From NCBI GenBank assembly GCA_036676455.1, contig JAKFCW010000023.1:1-14904 (forward strand): a DNA stretch of 14,904 nt, given 5' to 3'. The notes beneath the pieces are model-generated. The model was given only the letters and a program-made list of their open reading frames with translations. It was not told the origin of the DNA and searched no databases. Origin of the DNA: UBA4093 sp036676455. GTDB taxonomy: Bacteria; Cyanobacteriota; Sericytochromatia; S15B-MN24; UBA4093. Each line of letters begins with the position of its first letter. Positions within the stretch are counted from its first letter, which is position 1. Positions 1 through 6,315 of this stretch are shown one piece after another. Position numbers and translations under genes: made by a program.

Positions 1-17
1 AACGAAGGAGTTTATTC

Positions 18-377
18 ATGCCTCGCGTCAAACGCGGTAACGTCAACCGCAACAAGCATAAGAAGGTTTACAAGCTCGTCCGCGGCCATCGCGGCAGCCT
101 GAAGAAGATCTTCCGGGCAGCGAACCAGTCCATGATGAAGGCGCTCCGGTACATGTACCGGCACCGCCGGGAGCGCAAGCGCGACTTCCGCCGCCTCTGG
201 ATCCAGCGCATCAACGCGGCTGCCCGCATGAACGGCATCAGCTACTCGCAGCTGATCAACGGCCTCAAGAAGGCCGAGGTCCAGATCAACCGCAAGATCC
301 TCGCCGACCTCGCGGTCAACGACTACCCGGCTTTCGAGCGCCTGGCCTCCGTCGCCAAGGAAAAGCTCTCGGCCTAA
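18..377 (+). CDS. rplT: 50S ribosomal protein L20
   Basis: L20 is an early-assembling 23S rRNA-binding protein of the large ribosomal subunit. The 119-residue product has the family's normal length. It shows the very basic N-terminal extension (MPRVKRGNVNRNKHKKVYKL), the tract RHRRERKRDFRRLWIQRINAA at about residues 48-68, and the conserved SYSQLINGLKKAEVQINRKILADLAV region in the C-terminal half. An AAGGAG ribosome binding site at 5-10 lies 7 nt before the ATG and fixes the start. L20 normally ends an infC-rpmI-rplT operon, so the two upstream genes probably lie just outside the window. A terminator follows at 446-482. Identification is essentially certain. Confidence 0.98.
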   Translation: MPRVKRGNVNRNKHKKVYKLVRGHRGSLKKIFRAANQSMMKALRYMYRHRRERKRDFRRLWIQRINAAARMNGISYSQLINGLKKAEVQINRKILADLAVNDYPAFERLASVAKEKLSA

Positions 378-445
378 CGGTCCGGATACTTGCCGTTTGT
401 TGTTCCAGGTCAGCTTTGCTGCCTTTCACAACAGCCGTAGGCGCT

Positions 446-482
446 GCGCGGTCCCTTGCGGGACCGCGCTTTCCTCTTTTTT
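446..482 (+). terminator. Intrinsic terminator after rplT, abutting the rfbC ribosome binding site
   Basis: A perfect 10-bp GC stem has GCGCGGTCCC at 446-455 pairing with GGGACCGCGC at 460-469 across a TTGC loop. It is followed directly by a T-rich tract (470-482). The rfbC Shine-Dalgarno sequence (CAGGAG, 483-488) begins right after the last T, so rfbC has no room for a promoter downstream of the terminator. Confidence 0.92.
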
Positions 483-494
483 CAGGAGACTTCC

Positions 495-1067
495 ATGAAG
501 GTCATCGATACCGGCATCCCCGGCCTGATCGTCGTCGAACCCAAGGTCTTCGGCGACGCCCGGGGCTTCTTCCTCGAAACCTACGCCGAGAACCGCTACC
601 ACGAAGCCGGCATCACAGAACGCTTCGTCCAGGCCAACCACTCCCGCTCCCGTCGCGGTGTCCTGCGCGGCCTCCACTACCAGCTCGTGCAGCCCCAGGG
701 CAAGCTGGTCTCGGTCGCCCGCGGCGCCGTCTACGACGTCGCGGTGGACGTCCGCCGCGGCTCACCGACCTTCGGCAAGCACTTCGGCCTCGTCCTCGAC
801 GACCAAACCCACCGCCAGATGTACGTCCCGCCCGGCTTCGCCCATGGCTTCGCGGTCCTCTCCGACGAATGTGACTTCCTCTATCAGGTGACCGACTACT
901 ACCACCCCGCCTCGGAGCAAGGCATCGCCTGGAACGACCCGGCCCTCGGGATCGAATGGCCCCTCGAGGACGTCCTCCTCTCGGAAAAGGACAAGTTGCA
1001 CCCCGTCCTGGCCAAGCAGGACCCCGACAAGCTCCCGGTCTTTTCCGGTGAACAGATCCTGTCTTAG
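495..1067 (+). CDS. rfbC: dTDP-4-dehydrorhamnose 3,5-epimerase (RmlC)
   Basis: RmlC epimerises dTDP-4-keto-6-deoxyglucose at C3 and C5 in cytosolic dTDP-L-rhamnose synthesis, which feeds surface polysaccharide. The 190-residue product has the normal length. It carries the family blocks DARGFFLETY (21-30), RRGVLRGLHYQ (53-63, with the likely catalytic base H61), VDVRRGSPTFGK (84-95), MYVPPGFAHGF (109-119), TDYYHP (133-138, candidate general acid Tyr) and WNDPALGIEWP (146-156). The start is ATG 495, with GGAG about 6 nt upstream. An in-frame TTG at 456 would place the start inside the terminator stem and is not used. rfbA, rfbB and rfbD are not adjacent, so the rest of the pathway must be elsewhere. 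Expression probably depends on read-through of the preceding terminator or on a promoter in 378-445 that I could not identify. Confidence 0.95.
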   Translation: MKVIDTGIPGLIVVEPKVFGDARGFFLETYAENRYHEAGITERFVQANHSRSRRGVLRGLHYQLVQPQGKLVSVARGAVYDVAVDVRRGSPTFGKHFGLVLDDQTHRQMYVPPGFAHGFAVLSDECDFLYQVTDYYHPASEQGIAWNDPALGIEWPLEDVLLSEKDKLHPVLAKQDPDKLPVFSGEQILS

Positions 1068-1073
1068 TTCGAC

Positions 1074-1128
1074 GTTACTCTGGGCTTAACTTCGTCTTAA
1101 GAACGTTTGCCTGGGCGTTGCCGATAAC
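1074..1128 (+). promoter_or_regulatory. Phased TTAA-box promoter (box A) of the 1171 lipoprotein gene
   Basis: GTTAC at 1074, CTTAAC at 1085 and CTTAAG at 1096 recur at exactly 11 bp. A candidate -10 element GATAAC lies at 1123-1128, 27 bp after the start of the last box. No good -35 hexamer sits at the expected spot, which would suit an activator-dependent promoter of the PhoB/SphR type. The box-to--10 distance and the octamer CGATAACC are the same as at 14294-14348. Confidence 0.55.
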
Positions 1129-1170
1129 CCTCCCAGCAGTGATGTCAGGACGAAAGCAGGGAGGAAAAGC

Positions 1171-1659
1171 GTGAAGGCAGTTTGGACCATGGCGTTGGTG
1201 GCTCTCCTGGCCGGTTGCGGCACCGCCCCCCAGATGGTTTCCGGAGCCTCGGAGACCGCCCAGGCGAATGGCCTTTTCGATTCGTTCAAGGAGAGCCAGT
1301 ACACGCAGCTGGCCACGATGACCCAGCTCCGCCAGTTCCAGGACGACGAGCAGACCAACCGCTCGGCCGCCGGCAAGCGTTTCAAGATCGTGGGCACGCT
1401 CGGTTACTCCATCGGCGACATGCAGCTGGTCGACGCCAACGACGTCACCCTGAGCCTGAGCGGAACTGATGGCGGGTATGCCTACATCCACCGCGAGAAC
1501 TTCATCCTGCGCAGCAAGGCCGAGGCGTTCGCCAAGAAGGTCACGGGCGACGTGAAGGGCACGTCGACCATCTACTTCACGGTCAAGACCGGCAACATCC
1601 ACGGCCGGCTCCACGTGGACGCCATCAAGCGCCCCGACGGCAAGGTCGTCACCCTCTAA
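1171..1659 (+). CDS. Small putative lipoprotein, OB-fold-like, function unknown
   Basis: This 162-residue protein starts at GTG 1171, preceded by an AGGGAGG ribosome binding site at about 1158-1164. Its N-terminus is a lipoprotein signal with lipobox LLAGC and lipidated C16 (hydrophobic run 6-14), so it should be exported and membrane-anchored. The mature part has a linker of about 50 residues rich in Q, T and S. It then alternates beta-strand-like blocks: GKRFKIVGTLGY, MQLVDANDVTLSLSG, GGYAYIHRENF, a helix-like SKAEAFAKKV, GTSTIYFTVKTG and IHGRLHVDAI. That order recalls a small OB-fold (tRNA_anti-like) domain, which I infer by eye only. I do not recognise a named family. It is monocistronic: promoter box A lies upstream, and a hairpin shared with the convergent lipoprotein gene lies downstream. 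Confidence 0.85.
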   Translation: MKAVWTMALVALLAGCGTAPQMVSGASETAQANGLFDSFKESQYTQLATMTQLRQFQDDEQTNRSAAGKRFKIVGTLGYSIGDMQLVDANDVTLSLSGTDGGYAYIHRENFILRSKAEAFAKKVTGDVKGTSTIYFTVKTGNIHGRLHVDAIKRPDGKVVTL

Positions 1660-1668
1660 CCCAACCAT

Positions 1669-1707
1669 GCAATCGGCGCCCCCGGACTTGCCGGGGGCGC
1701 CGATTGC
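1669..1707. terminator. Hairpin between convergent lipoprotein genes (likely bidirectional terminator)
   Basis: Perfect 17-bp arms (1669-1685 and 1691-1707) flank a 5-nt loop. The hairpin sits 9 nt after the stop of the plus-strand gene and 12 nt after the stop of the minus-strand gene. Neither side has a run of T, so it may act as a weak terminator or as an RNA 3'-end stabiliser. Confidence 0.7.
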
Positions 1708-1719
1708 TGTTCGTGGGGC

Positions 1720-2544
1720 CTAATAGCCCGCGCGCTTGAAGAGGTACCTGGCGAGCAACAGGGCCTCGCCGCCCTGGGTCACCATGCCCGTCTCGGCATG
1801 GACGAGCATCACGGGCTCGCCCTGGGTCTGCGAGGGCATATCGGCGAAGACCCACATCGGGCCGTAGGTCTTGATGTCCAGCAGGACGGCCGCGCCGTAT
1901 TTGTTGGGGATGTAGCCCATGCGCTTGGCGATCGCATGCGCGTCCTTCACGCCGAACGCATGCCGGTCGCGCGCCTCGTTCAGGATCAACGTGGCCTGGT
2001 CGAAGCCCTCCGCGGGCTCCTCGAACGACTTGGCGAACAGCGACGAGAGGGTGAACTCGACCTTGAGGGCCTTACCCTTGGACGGGGAGTAATAGGCGTG
2101 CCGCGTGACGCTGATGACCGGCAGCTTCCAGTAGGCCCAGACGGCGTAGAGCTGCTGCGCATCCGCGGCCCATTCCCGGGCGATGCGATCCGCCTTCTCC
2201 TGGGAACTCTGCGGGACCACCTGGGCGTGATAGGACGTGGCCTCGAGCTTGGTCGCCAAGGCGGGAAGGTCGGAGATCATCCCGCCCTGGCGGGCGATCG
2301 CCTCTGCCTGCTGCAAGACGCTAGGAACGGCCGGCGAGGGCGGCTGGCTTGGCGCCTCGGAAGTGGCGGAACGGGCGGGCTGCGCGGTCAGGCTACCGGC
2401 TGGAAGGGCCGGCTGCGACTGAAACGGCATGACGCCCGGGGGCAGGGTGGAGCGGTGGCATCCGGCCAGGGCCACCGAGGTGGTCAGCAACCCCGAGAGA
2501 AGCCAGGCAGATCGCCGGGTGCGGCCATTCGAGTCGAGGCGCAT
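1720..2544 (-). CDS. Putative lipoprotein of unknown function
   Basis: This 274-residue protein has a basic N-tail (RTRRS), a hydrophobic core (14-27) and lipobox LAGC with lipidated C29, so it is predicted to be exported and lipid-anchored. A low-complexity Pro/Ser/Ala linker follows (about 34-75). The folded part has a helical stretch (about 76-135) and a C-terminal half with strand-like segments: PVISVTRHAYYS, ALKVEFTLSSLF, QATLILNEARDR, YGAAVLLDIKT, PMWVFADM and GEPVMLVHAETGMVT. The last resembles the DAETGEV turn seen in PepSY-like repeats, though I would not assign that family. The start is ATG 2544, with GGAGG 7 nt upstream. The promoter and TTAA boxes lie at 2574-2625. The gene is convergent with the lipoprotein at 1171. 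Function is unknown. Confidence 0.85.
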   Translation of the reverse strand: MRLDSNGRTRRSAWLLSGLLTTSVALAGCHRSTLPPGVMPFQSQPALPAGSLTAQPARSATSEAPSQPPSPAVPSVLQQAEAIARQGGMISDLPALATKLEATSYHAQVVPQSSQEKADRIAREWAADAQQLYAVWAYWKLPVISVTRHAYYSPSKGKALKVEFTLSSLFAKSFEEPAEGFDQATLILNEARDRHAFGVKDAHAIAKRMGYIPNKYGAAVLLDIKTYGPMWVFADMPSQTQGEPVMLVHAETGMVTQGGEALLLARYLFKRAGY

Positions 2545-2573
2545 GCACGTTCCTCCGCAAGGGGTTTTGCGTC

Positions 2574-2625
2574 CTTAAACCAGCCTTAACCTCCTTAGCC
2601 TAACGGATTCACCCACGCATGTCAA
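2574..2625 (-). promoter_or_regulatory. Sigma70-like promoter overlapping a pair of TTAA boxes (box B)
   Basis: Reading leftwards, a perfect -35 TTGACA (2625-2620) is followed after 17 bp by TAGGCT (2602-2597), placing transcription start near 2590. Two boxes 11 bp apart occupy 2574-2580 and 2585-2591 (CTTAAAC and CTTAACC on the plus strand), at or just after the expected start. In contrast to the other sites this placement would favour repression. The top-strand sequence is close to that at 14294-14311. Confidence 0.5.
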
Positions 2626-2654
2626 ACCCCGGGGCAGTGGCCTGCCCCGGGGTT
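2625..2654 (-). terminator. Hairpin downstream of the subtilase gene
   Basis: Perfect 13-bp arms (2625-2637 and 2642-2654) flank a TGGC loop, 20 nt beyond the subtilase stop. Only TTT follows on the transcribed (minus) side, so termination strength is uncertain. The left edge touches the -35 element of the next gene's promoter. Confidence 0.65.
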
Positions 2655-2674
2655 CGGTGAAGGAAGGAGGATTT

Positions 2675-4165
2675 TTACCAGAAAGGCCGGCCCTTACCGG
2701 GATGCGACTTGGTGGCGGAGACCGCCTTGAAGGCGTTGACCCGCCCCTCGCCGAAGTAGGCATCGAAGCCCACGGCTCCCAGGTCGTCCGCGGTCTCGAA
2801 GAGGGTGTCGACGACCTTGCTGGGCTGGGCGCGGAAGTGGCCGCGCTTGTCGATGACCAGCGCCGCGACGCCCGCCACGTGGGGGACGGACATCGAGGTG
2901 CCGGCCAGCGCGAAGTAGGGGGCCGCCTTGGTGGGCATTCCCTCGACCGTCTGGGGGATGGCCTTGGTGCTCCAGGTGCTGTAGATGAAGCCCGAGGGGG
3001 TCATCTGGCCGTTCTTGATGACCACGCCGCCGCCGGGAGCCGAGAGGTCCACGATCCGCTTGCCGTAGTTGCTGTAGAAGCTGGCGAAGGAGTCGTAGTC
3101 GGTGCCCGTCGAGGGGCCGGTGGCGGAGACGCCGATGTTGTGGTCGAGCATCGCCGGCAGGCGGAAATCGGTGGTGGTGTCGTAGTTGGTCCGGGTGTTG
3201 CCCACCGAGCTCACGACCACGGCGCCTCGCCGGAAGGCGAACTTGACCGCACGGCCCATCTTCTTCTTGAGCTCTTCGCCGCGGGCATCGCCCACCTTGA
3301 AGTTGCCGCTCAGGCTCATGTTGATGACGTCGGCGCCGTTCATCGAGGCGAAGTAGATGCCCTTGATGACGGTGTCGAAGTTGGAGATGCTCTTGTAGTT
3401 GTTGACCTTGAGAGCAAGGATCTTGGCGTGTGGGGCGACGCCCGTGACGCCCTTGCCGTCGGCCTTGGCGGCAATGATGCCGGCCACGTGGCTGCCATGG
3501 CCGTTCAGGTCCATGACGTCGAAGTTGTCGGCGTTGGGGCCATCCCCGTTGATGAACGACCGCGACCGGGGATCGATCTGGCCCGCGAACTCGGGGTTGG
3601 TGTAGTCGATGCCCGAGTCGAGCACGGCCACGAGGACGCCCTGGCCGGTGGCTCCCTGGGCCCAGGCCTGGGGGGCCTGGATGGTCTTGAGTCCCCACTG
3701 CTGAGCGCCGTAGGGGATCTCGGCGCCCGCCTGCACATCGAGGGCTCCGTCTACCGGTGCGGCGTAGGCGATGTCGCTCTCGCCCCAGTTCACGATGTAG
3801 TCCTCGACGACGCTCTCGACGCCGGAAATCTTGCCAGCTTTCGCCATGAAGTCGGGGGCGCTCGAAAGGACGGTGGCGAGGCCGGCGCCGTCGTAGGACG
3901 AGGCGATCGTGCCGCCCGCCTCTTCAATGTCCTGCGCGAAGGTTTCGGGGATCTCGTCTCCCTTGAACTCGACGAGGTACTGCGTCGCGCCGTCGACCGA
4001 GGCGACCTTCCACTCGGTGGCCGGCTTGGCAGCCAGGGGGGCAATGGTGCTGGGCGCGACGGTGCTCGGAGTGAGGGAGCTCGACGGGACCAATTGGCAG
4101 CCTGCCAGCAGGGTGAGTCCCAGGGTACAGGCAATCGATCGCGTGACGTGGCGGCTTGGTTTCAT
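2675..4165 (-). CDS. Subtilisin-like serine protease, lipoprotein (peptidase S8)
   Basis: This is a 496-residue exported subtilase. The signal sequence ends in lipobox LLAGC with lipidated C23. A Ser/Thr/Pro/Ala tether (about 26-50) contains a short TPSTVAPSTIAP repeat. An I9-type inhibitor propeptide (about 60-125) follows. The S8 catalytic domain shows AVLDSGID with D183, NGHGSHVAG with H223, the oxyanion-hole segment SSVGN, and GTSMSVPHVAG with S424, so the triad is complete. The short C-terminus (FGEGRVNAFKAV) closes the usual S8 fold with no extra domains. The start is ATG 4165, with GAGGAG 7 nt upstream. It probably degrades or processes envelope proteins after autocatalytic propeptide removal. 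It has its own promoter (4236-4295) and hairpin terminator (2625-2654). Whether it also processes the RiPP encoded just upstream is an open question. Confidence 0.94.
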   Translation of the reverse strand: MKPSRHVTRSIACTLGLTLLAGCQLVPSSSLTPSTVAPSTIAPLAAKPATEWKVASVDGATQYLVEFKGDEIPETFAQDIEEAGGTIASSYDGAGLATVLSSAPDFMAKAGKISGVESVVEDYIVNWGESDIAYAAPVDGALDVQAGAEIPYGAQQWGLKTIQAPQAWAQGATGQGVLVAVLDSGIDYTNPEFAGQIDPRSRSFINGDGPNADNFDVMDLNGHGSHVAGIIAAKADGKGVTGVAPHAKILALKVNNYKSISNFDTVIKGIYFASMNGADVINMSLSGNFKVGDARGEELKKKMGRAVKFAFRRGAVVVSSVGNTRTNYDTTTDFRLPAMLDHNIGVSATGPSTGTDYDSFASFYSNYGKRIVDLSAPGGGVVIKNGQMTPSGFIYSTWSTKAIPQTVEGMPTKAAPYFALAGTSMSVPHVAGVAALVIDKRGHFRAQPSKVVDTLFETADDLGAVGFDAYFGEGRVNAFKAVSATKSHPGKGRPFW

Positions 4166-4235
4166 GAGCGCTCTCCTCGGTACTACTCCACGGAAGTGGG
4201 GGCGTGGTCTGCTTCACGACAGGCTCACCCTCGGC

Positions 4236-4295
4236 ACTATACCTCAGATCTAGCGGGTGGAAACGGTTAAAACCAAGGATTGACGAAGTTTTAAC
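4236..4295 (-). promoter_or_regulatory. Promoter with phased, partly palindromic TTAA boxes (box C) of the subtilase gene
   Basis: Reading leftwards, box starts fall at 4295 (GTTAAAAC), 4284 (GTCAATCC) and 4273 (GTTTTAAC), an exact 11-bp period. The outer two are also perfect reverse complements of each other. A near-consensus -10 TATAGT lies at 4241-4236, and the expected -35 spot (GTTTCC) is poor. The -10 is 32 bp from the start of the last box, against 27 bp at boxes A and D. Confidence 0.55.
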
Positions 4296-4335
4296 AGAAC
4301 CCTTGCTCGTTGCAACATGGGAGTAATGTTGGGGG

Positions 4336-5763
4336 TCATCCGAGGCCGGCGGTCCTCAGCACGAAGTGAGCGAAGCGCCAGGTGACGTAGCCTGCGATCG
4401 CCACGGTGTACGATCCGCCGAGCAGTCCGTACCAGAGAAAGGCCTGCCGCTCCCGCGTTTCGCCCGACACGGGCATTCGGCGTGCGAGGAGGTCGAGGGT
4501 GGCGAAGGCGCGCGGGCGCAGGTTGGGGATCTCCAGCCAATCGGAGAGGATGTAGTAGCCGTCCAGCTTGAGCAGCGGGTTGAGGTTGGCCAGGGTCGCC
4601 ACAAGGGTGATCGCCACGATCTGCGCCAGCACCAGCTCCACGCTCGCCGGAAGCGAGAGCCAGGCCCAGGCGAGGCCGGCAAGGGCCGCCAGCAGCAGCT
4701 GGAAGTAGATTCCTGCGGCGCTCACGACGAGCCGTTTCCACTTCTCGGCGAAGCGGTGGGCATCGCTCACGTCGCAAAAGGCCATGGGGATGAAGACGTA
4801 AAGCATGACGCCCATGCGCGTGACCTTGCCACCAAAGGCCCGGCAGGCCATCGCATGGCCGTACTCATGGATCGTCGAGCAGAGCAGGTAGGCGATCATG
4901 AAGCTGCCGAGGCCACCCACCCAGCGGTGGTCGAAGTTGCCCACGATGAGTTCCCAGAGCCGGCCGCCATGCATGGAAAGGACCCCCGTCGCCAGCGCGA
5001 CGAGGAGGGCGATCACCGCGAAGCCGGCGCGCGTGAAGAGCATGCGCCCCACGGGCAAGGTCAGGTCGAGCAGGCGCGTCGGATCGTGAAAGGGGATGCG
5101 CAGCTGCAGCCAGCGCGCCCAGCCGGCGCGGCGGGGCGTGGAGGCGGGGGCCGGAATGGGGGCGGGATCGTCTGTTGGTTCCGCTTTTCGATCCATGGAA
5201 AGGAGGCCGAGCATCCAGAGGCGGGTGGTCAGCGCGATCAGTTGCTCGGGCCAGACGAGCTGGCCGGTCGCGTTCCAGCAGCGGCGGGCGATGGCTCCGA
5301 AACTGGTCTCGCTCACGAGGCCCTCGGCGAGCTGGTACTCCTCGGGACTGAGCTGCACGTGGCGATCGCCCAGGGAAACGACCACGGCCTGGCGGTGGGT
5401 TTCTTGGATGGGCGTGACCGAGAGGCCCTCTTTCCAGCGAAACGCCCCCATGTGATTCCATAAGGGGGAGGCGAGCATCTCCTGGACCTGCAGGGCCTGC
5501 GAGACCTGCTCGGGCGTGCAGACGCCGTGCGCGACCAGCAACGCTCCCAGGGGGCGCGGATCCGCTGCTTGCTCGCTCAGGGCATGCGCCACCTCGGTTT
5601 CGGTGGCCAGCCCCCGATCCACGAGGATCTCGCCGATGCGCCGCGGCTTGGGCTCGAAGCGAAGCAGCTCCGCGACGAGCTCGGGGGGCGCGAAGGCTCC
5701 TCCCCCGCTCGAGTCGGAGGGGGAAGCTGCGGGATCGGGCAGGGCGGAGGAAGGATTTTGCAT
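4336..5763 (-). CDS. M50 membrane zinc metalloprotease with MshEN-like and PqqD-like N-terminal regions
   Basis: This is a 475-residue multidomain membrane protein. Residues 43-62 and 72-91 form two repeats (IGEILVDRGLATETEVAHAL and LGALLVAHGVCTPEQVSQAL) typical of the GspE N-terminal/MshEN fold. Residues about 127-193 (VQLSPEEYQLAEGL through LTTRLWMLGLL) have the pattern of a PqqD-like peptide-binding winged helix. A Pro/Ala linker follows, then about six membrane segments. These hold the zinc motif HEYGH (299-303, with E300 as base) and the M50 motif LLKLDGYY, where D401 is the likely third ligand. All catalytic residues are present. The upstream ribosome binding site is weak (AGGAT is 13 nt away), but no better start exists. 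It diverges from the peptide/radical SAM operon. By analogy with YydH in the YydFGHIJ system, it could cleave or export a modified peptide. Protease family is sure; substrate is inferred. Confidence 0.88.
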   Translation of the reverse strand: MQNPSSALPDPAASPSDSSGGGAFAPPELVAELLRFEPKPRRIGEILVDRGLATETEVAHALSEQAADPRPLGALLVAHGVCTPEQVSQALQVQEMLASPLWNHMGAFRWKEGLSVTPIQETHRQAVVVSLGDRHVQLSPEEYQLAEGLVSETSFGAIARRCWNATGQLVWPEQLIALTTRLWMLGLLSMDRKAEPTDDPAPIPAPASTPRRAGWARWLQLRIPFHDPTRLLDLTLPVGRMLFTRAGFAVIALLVALATGVLSMHGGRLWELIVGNFDHRWVGGLGSFMIAYLLCSTIHEYGHAMACRAFGGKVTRMGVMLYVFIPMAFCDVSDAHRFAEKWKRLVVSAAGIYFQLLLAALAGLAWAWLSLPASVELVLAQIVAITLVATLANLNPLLKLDGYYILSDWLEIPNLRPRAFATLDLLARRMPVSGETRERQAFLWYGLLGGSYTVAIAGYVTWRFAHFVLRTAGLG

Positions 5764-5969
5764 GCGGCGGCGTTGGATCCTGTATCAGGGGTCGTCCTTG
5801 CCCAACATACCCGTCGGAGCGTCGCTCTACCCCGATCCGCACCCATCGTGGGGGCACCGTGAAGATTGCACGATTGTTGCAGCGCCTTTAAACAAGCGTA
5901 GGATGCCCTTCAAATCTTGATTATTACTGGCTTTCAGCGGTTTAGGGGGCAAAAGTGGGGGTAAAAGAA

Positions 5970-5987
5970 GTGTGACGGATGTTACAC
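5970..5987. promoter_or_regulatory. CRP/FNR-like inverted repeat upstream of the peptide gene
   Basis: GTGTGAC (5970-5976) and GTTACAC (5981-5987) form a 6-of-7 inverted repeat. Read as TGTGA-N6-TTACA it is one base from the consensus half-site pair of CRP/FNR-family regulators. It lies 30 bp before the peptide start in the 254-bp divergent region 5764-6017. I found no convincing -10/-35 pair in that region for either direction. Confidence 0.4.
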
Positions 5988-6017
5988 GTGCCCGCAACGC
6001 TGGAAGGAGACTACGGT

Positions 6018-6245
6018 ATGAACAACAAGATGGTCATCGACTTCGTGAACCGCCTGGCCGTGGATGAGTCCCTTCGTGAGAAGCTGGAGTCCGATTTCGA
6101 GGGAACGCTCGCGGCGAATGAGGTTACCGTGACCTCCCGTGAGCTTGCTTCCCTGAAGGCGAGCTGGCGCTTCATCAAGGAAGTCAATCCGATGGAGCTC
6201 GAGGCGCGCTTCGTGGCGGACGGTGATGGCGGCGGCGACTGCTAA
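6018..6245 (+). CDS. Putative RiPP precursor peptide with Nif11-like leader and DGDGGGDC tail
   Basis: This 75-residue peptide starts at ATG 6018, with AAGGAGA centred about 10 nt upstream. An earlier in-frame ATG at 5979 has no ribosome binding site and overlaps the palindrome. Residues 5-52 are predicted helical and acidic/amphipathic (MVIDFVNRLAVDESLREKL, then a second helix after NEVTVTSRELASLKASW), broadly like Nif11-type leader peptides. The C-terminus is FVADGDGGGDC: a Gly/Asp-rich tail with a single Cys as the last residue. Nothing suggests a stand-alone enzyme. A strong terminator and then a radical SAM/SPASM gene follow at once, the usual order for a modified peptide. The core is probably the last 8-12 residues, with Cys, Asp or the nearby Phe as candidate modification sites. 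The role as precursor is inferred from context. Confidence 0.78.
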   Translation: MNNKMVIDFVNRLAVDESLREKLESDFEGTLAANEVTVTSRELASLKASWRFIKEVNPMELEARFVADGDGGGDC

Positions 6246-6263
6246 ACAGCTGGTGAATGCAAC

Positions 6264-6301
6264 GGGGGGCAGGCGAAAGCCCTGCCCCCTTTTTCTTTTT
6301 T
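6264..6301 (+). terminator. Intrinsic terminator between peptide and radical SAM genes
   Basis: A 9-bp stem has GGGGGCAGG at 6265-6273 pairing with CCTGCCCCC at 6281-6289, and is followed by a 12-nt T tract broken by one C (6290-6301). The radical SAM ribosome binding site begins within 6 nt of the T tract. This arrangement should give abundant peptide mRNA and limited read-through to the enzyme genes. Confidence 0.93.
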
Positions 6302-6315
6302 AGGACGGAGGCTCC

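Noticed and set aside
456..494. Longer rfbC start at TTG 456
   Set aside because: It would begin inside the terminator hairpin and add 13 residues not typical of RmlC; ATG 495 has a proper ribosome binding site.
2657..4270. Long plus-strand frame of 537 codons opposite the subtilase
   Set aside because: It is an antisense shadow of a gene with a complete catalytic triad; its composition (runs of Gly, Val, Asp, His) is typical of the complement of GC-rich codons.
4366..5463. Plus-strand frame of 365 codons opposite the M50 protease
   Set aside because: Shadow of a gene with intact HEYGH and LDG motifs; no domain of its own.
5979..6017. Earlier ATG at 5979 for the peptide gene
   Set aside because: It lies inside the CRP/FNR-like palindrome and has no ribosome binding site, while ATG 6018 follows AAGGAGA.
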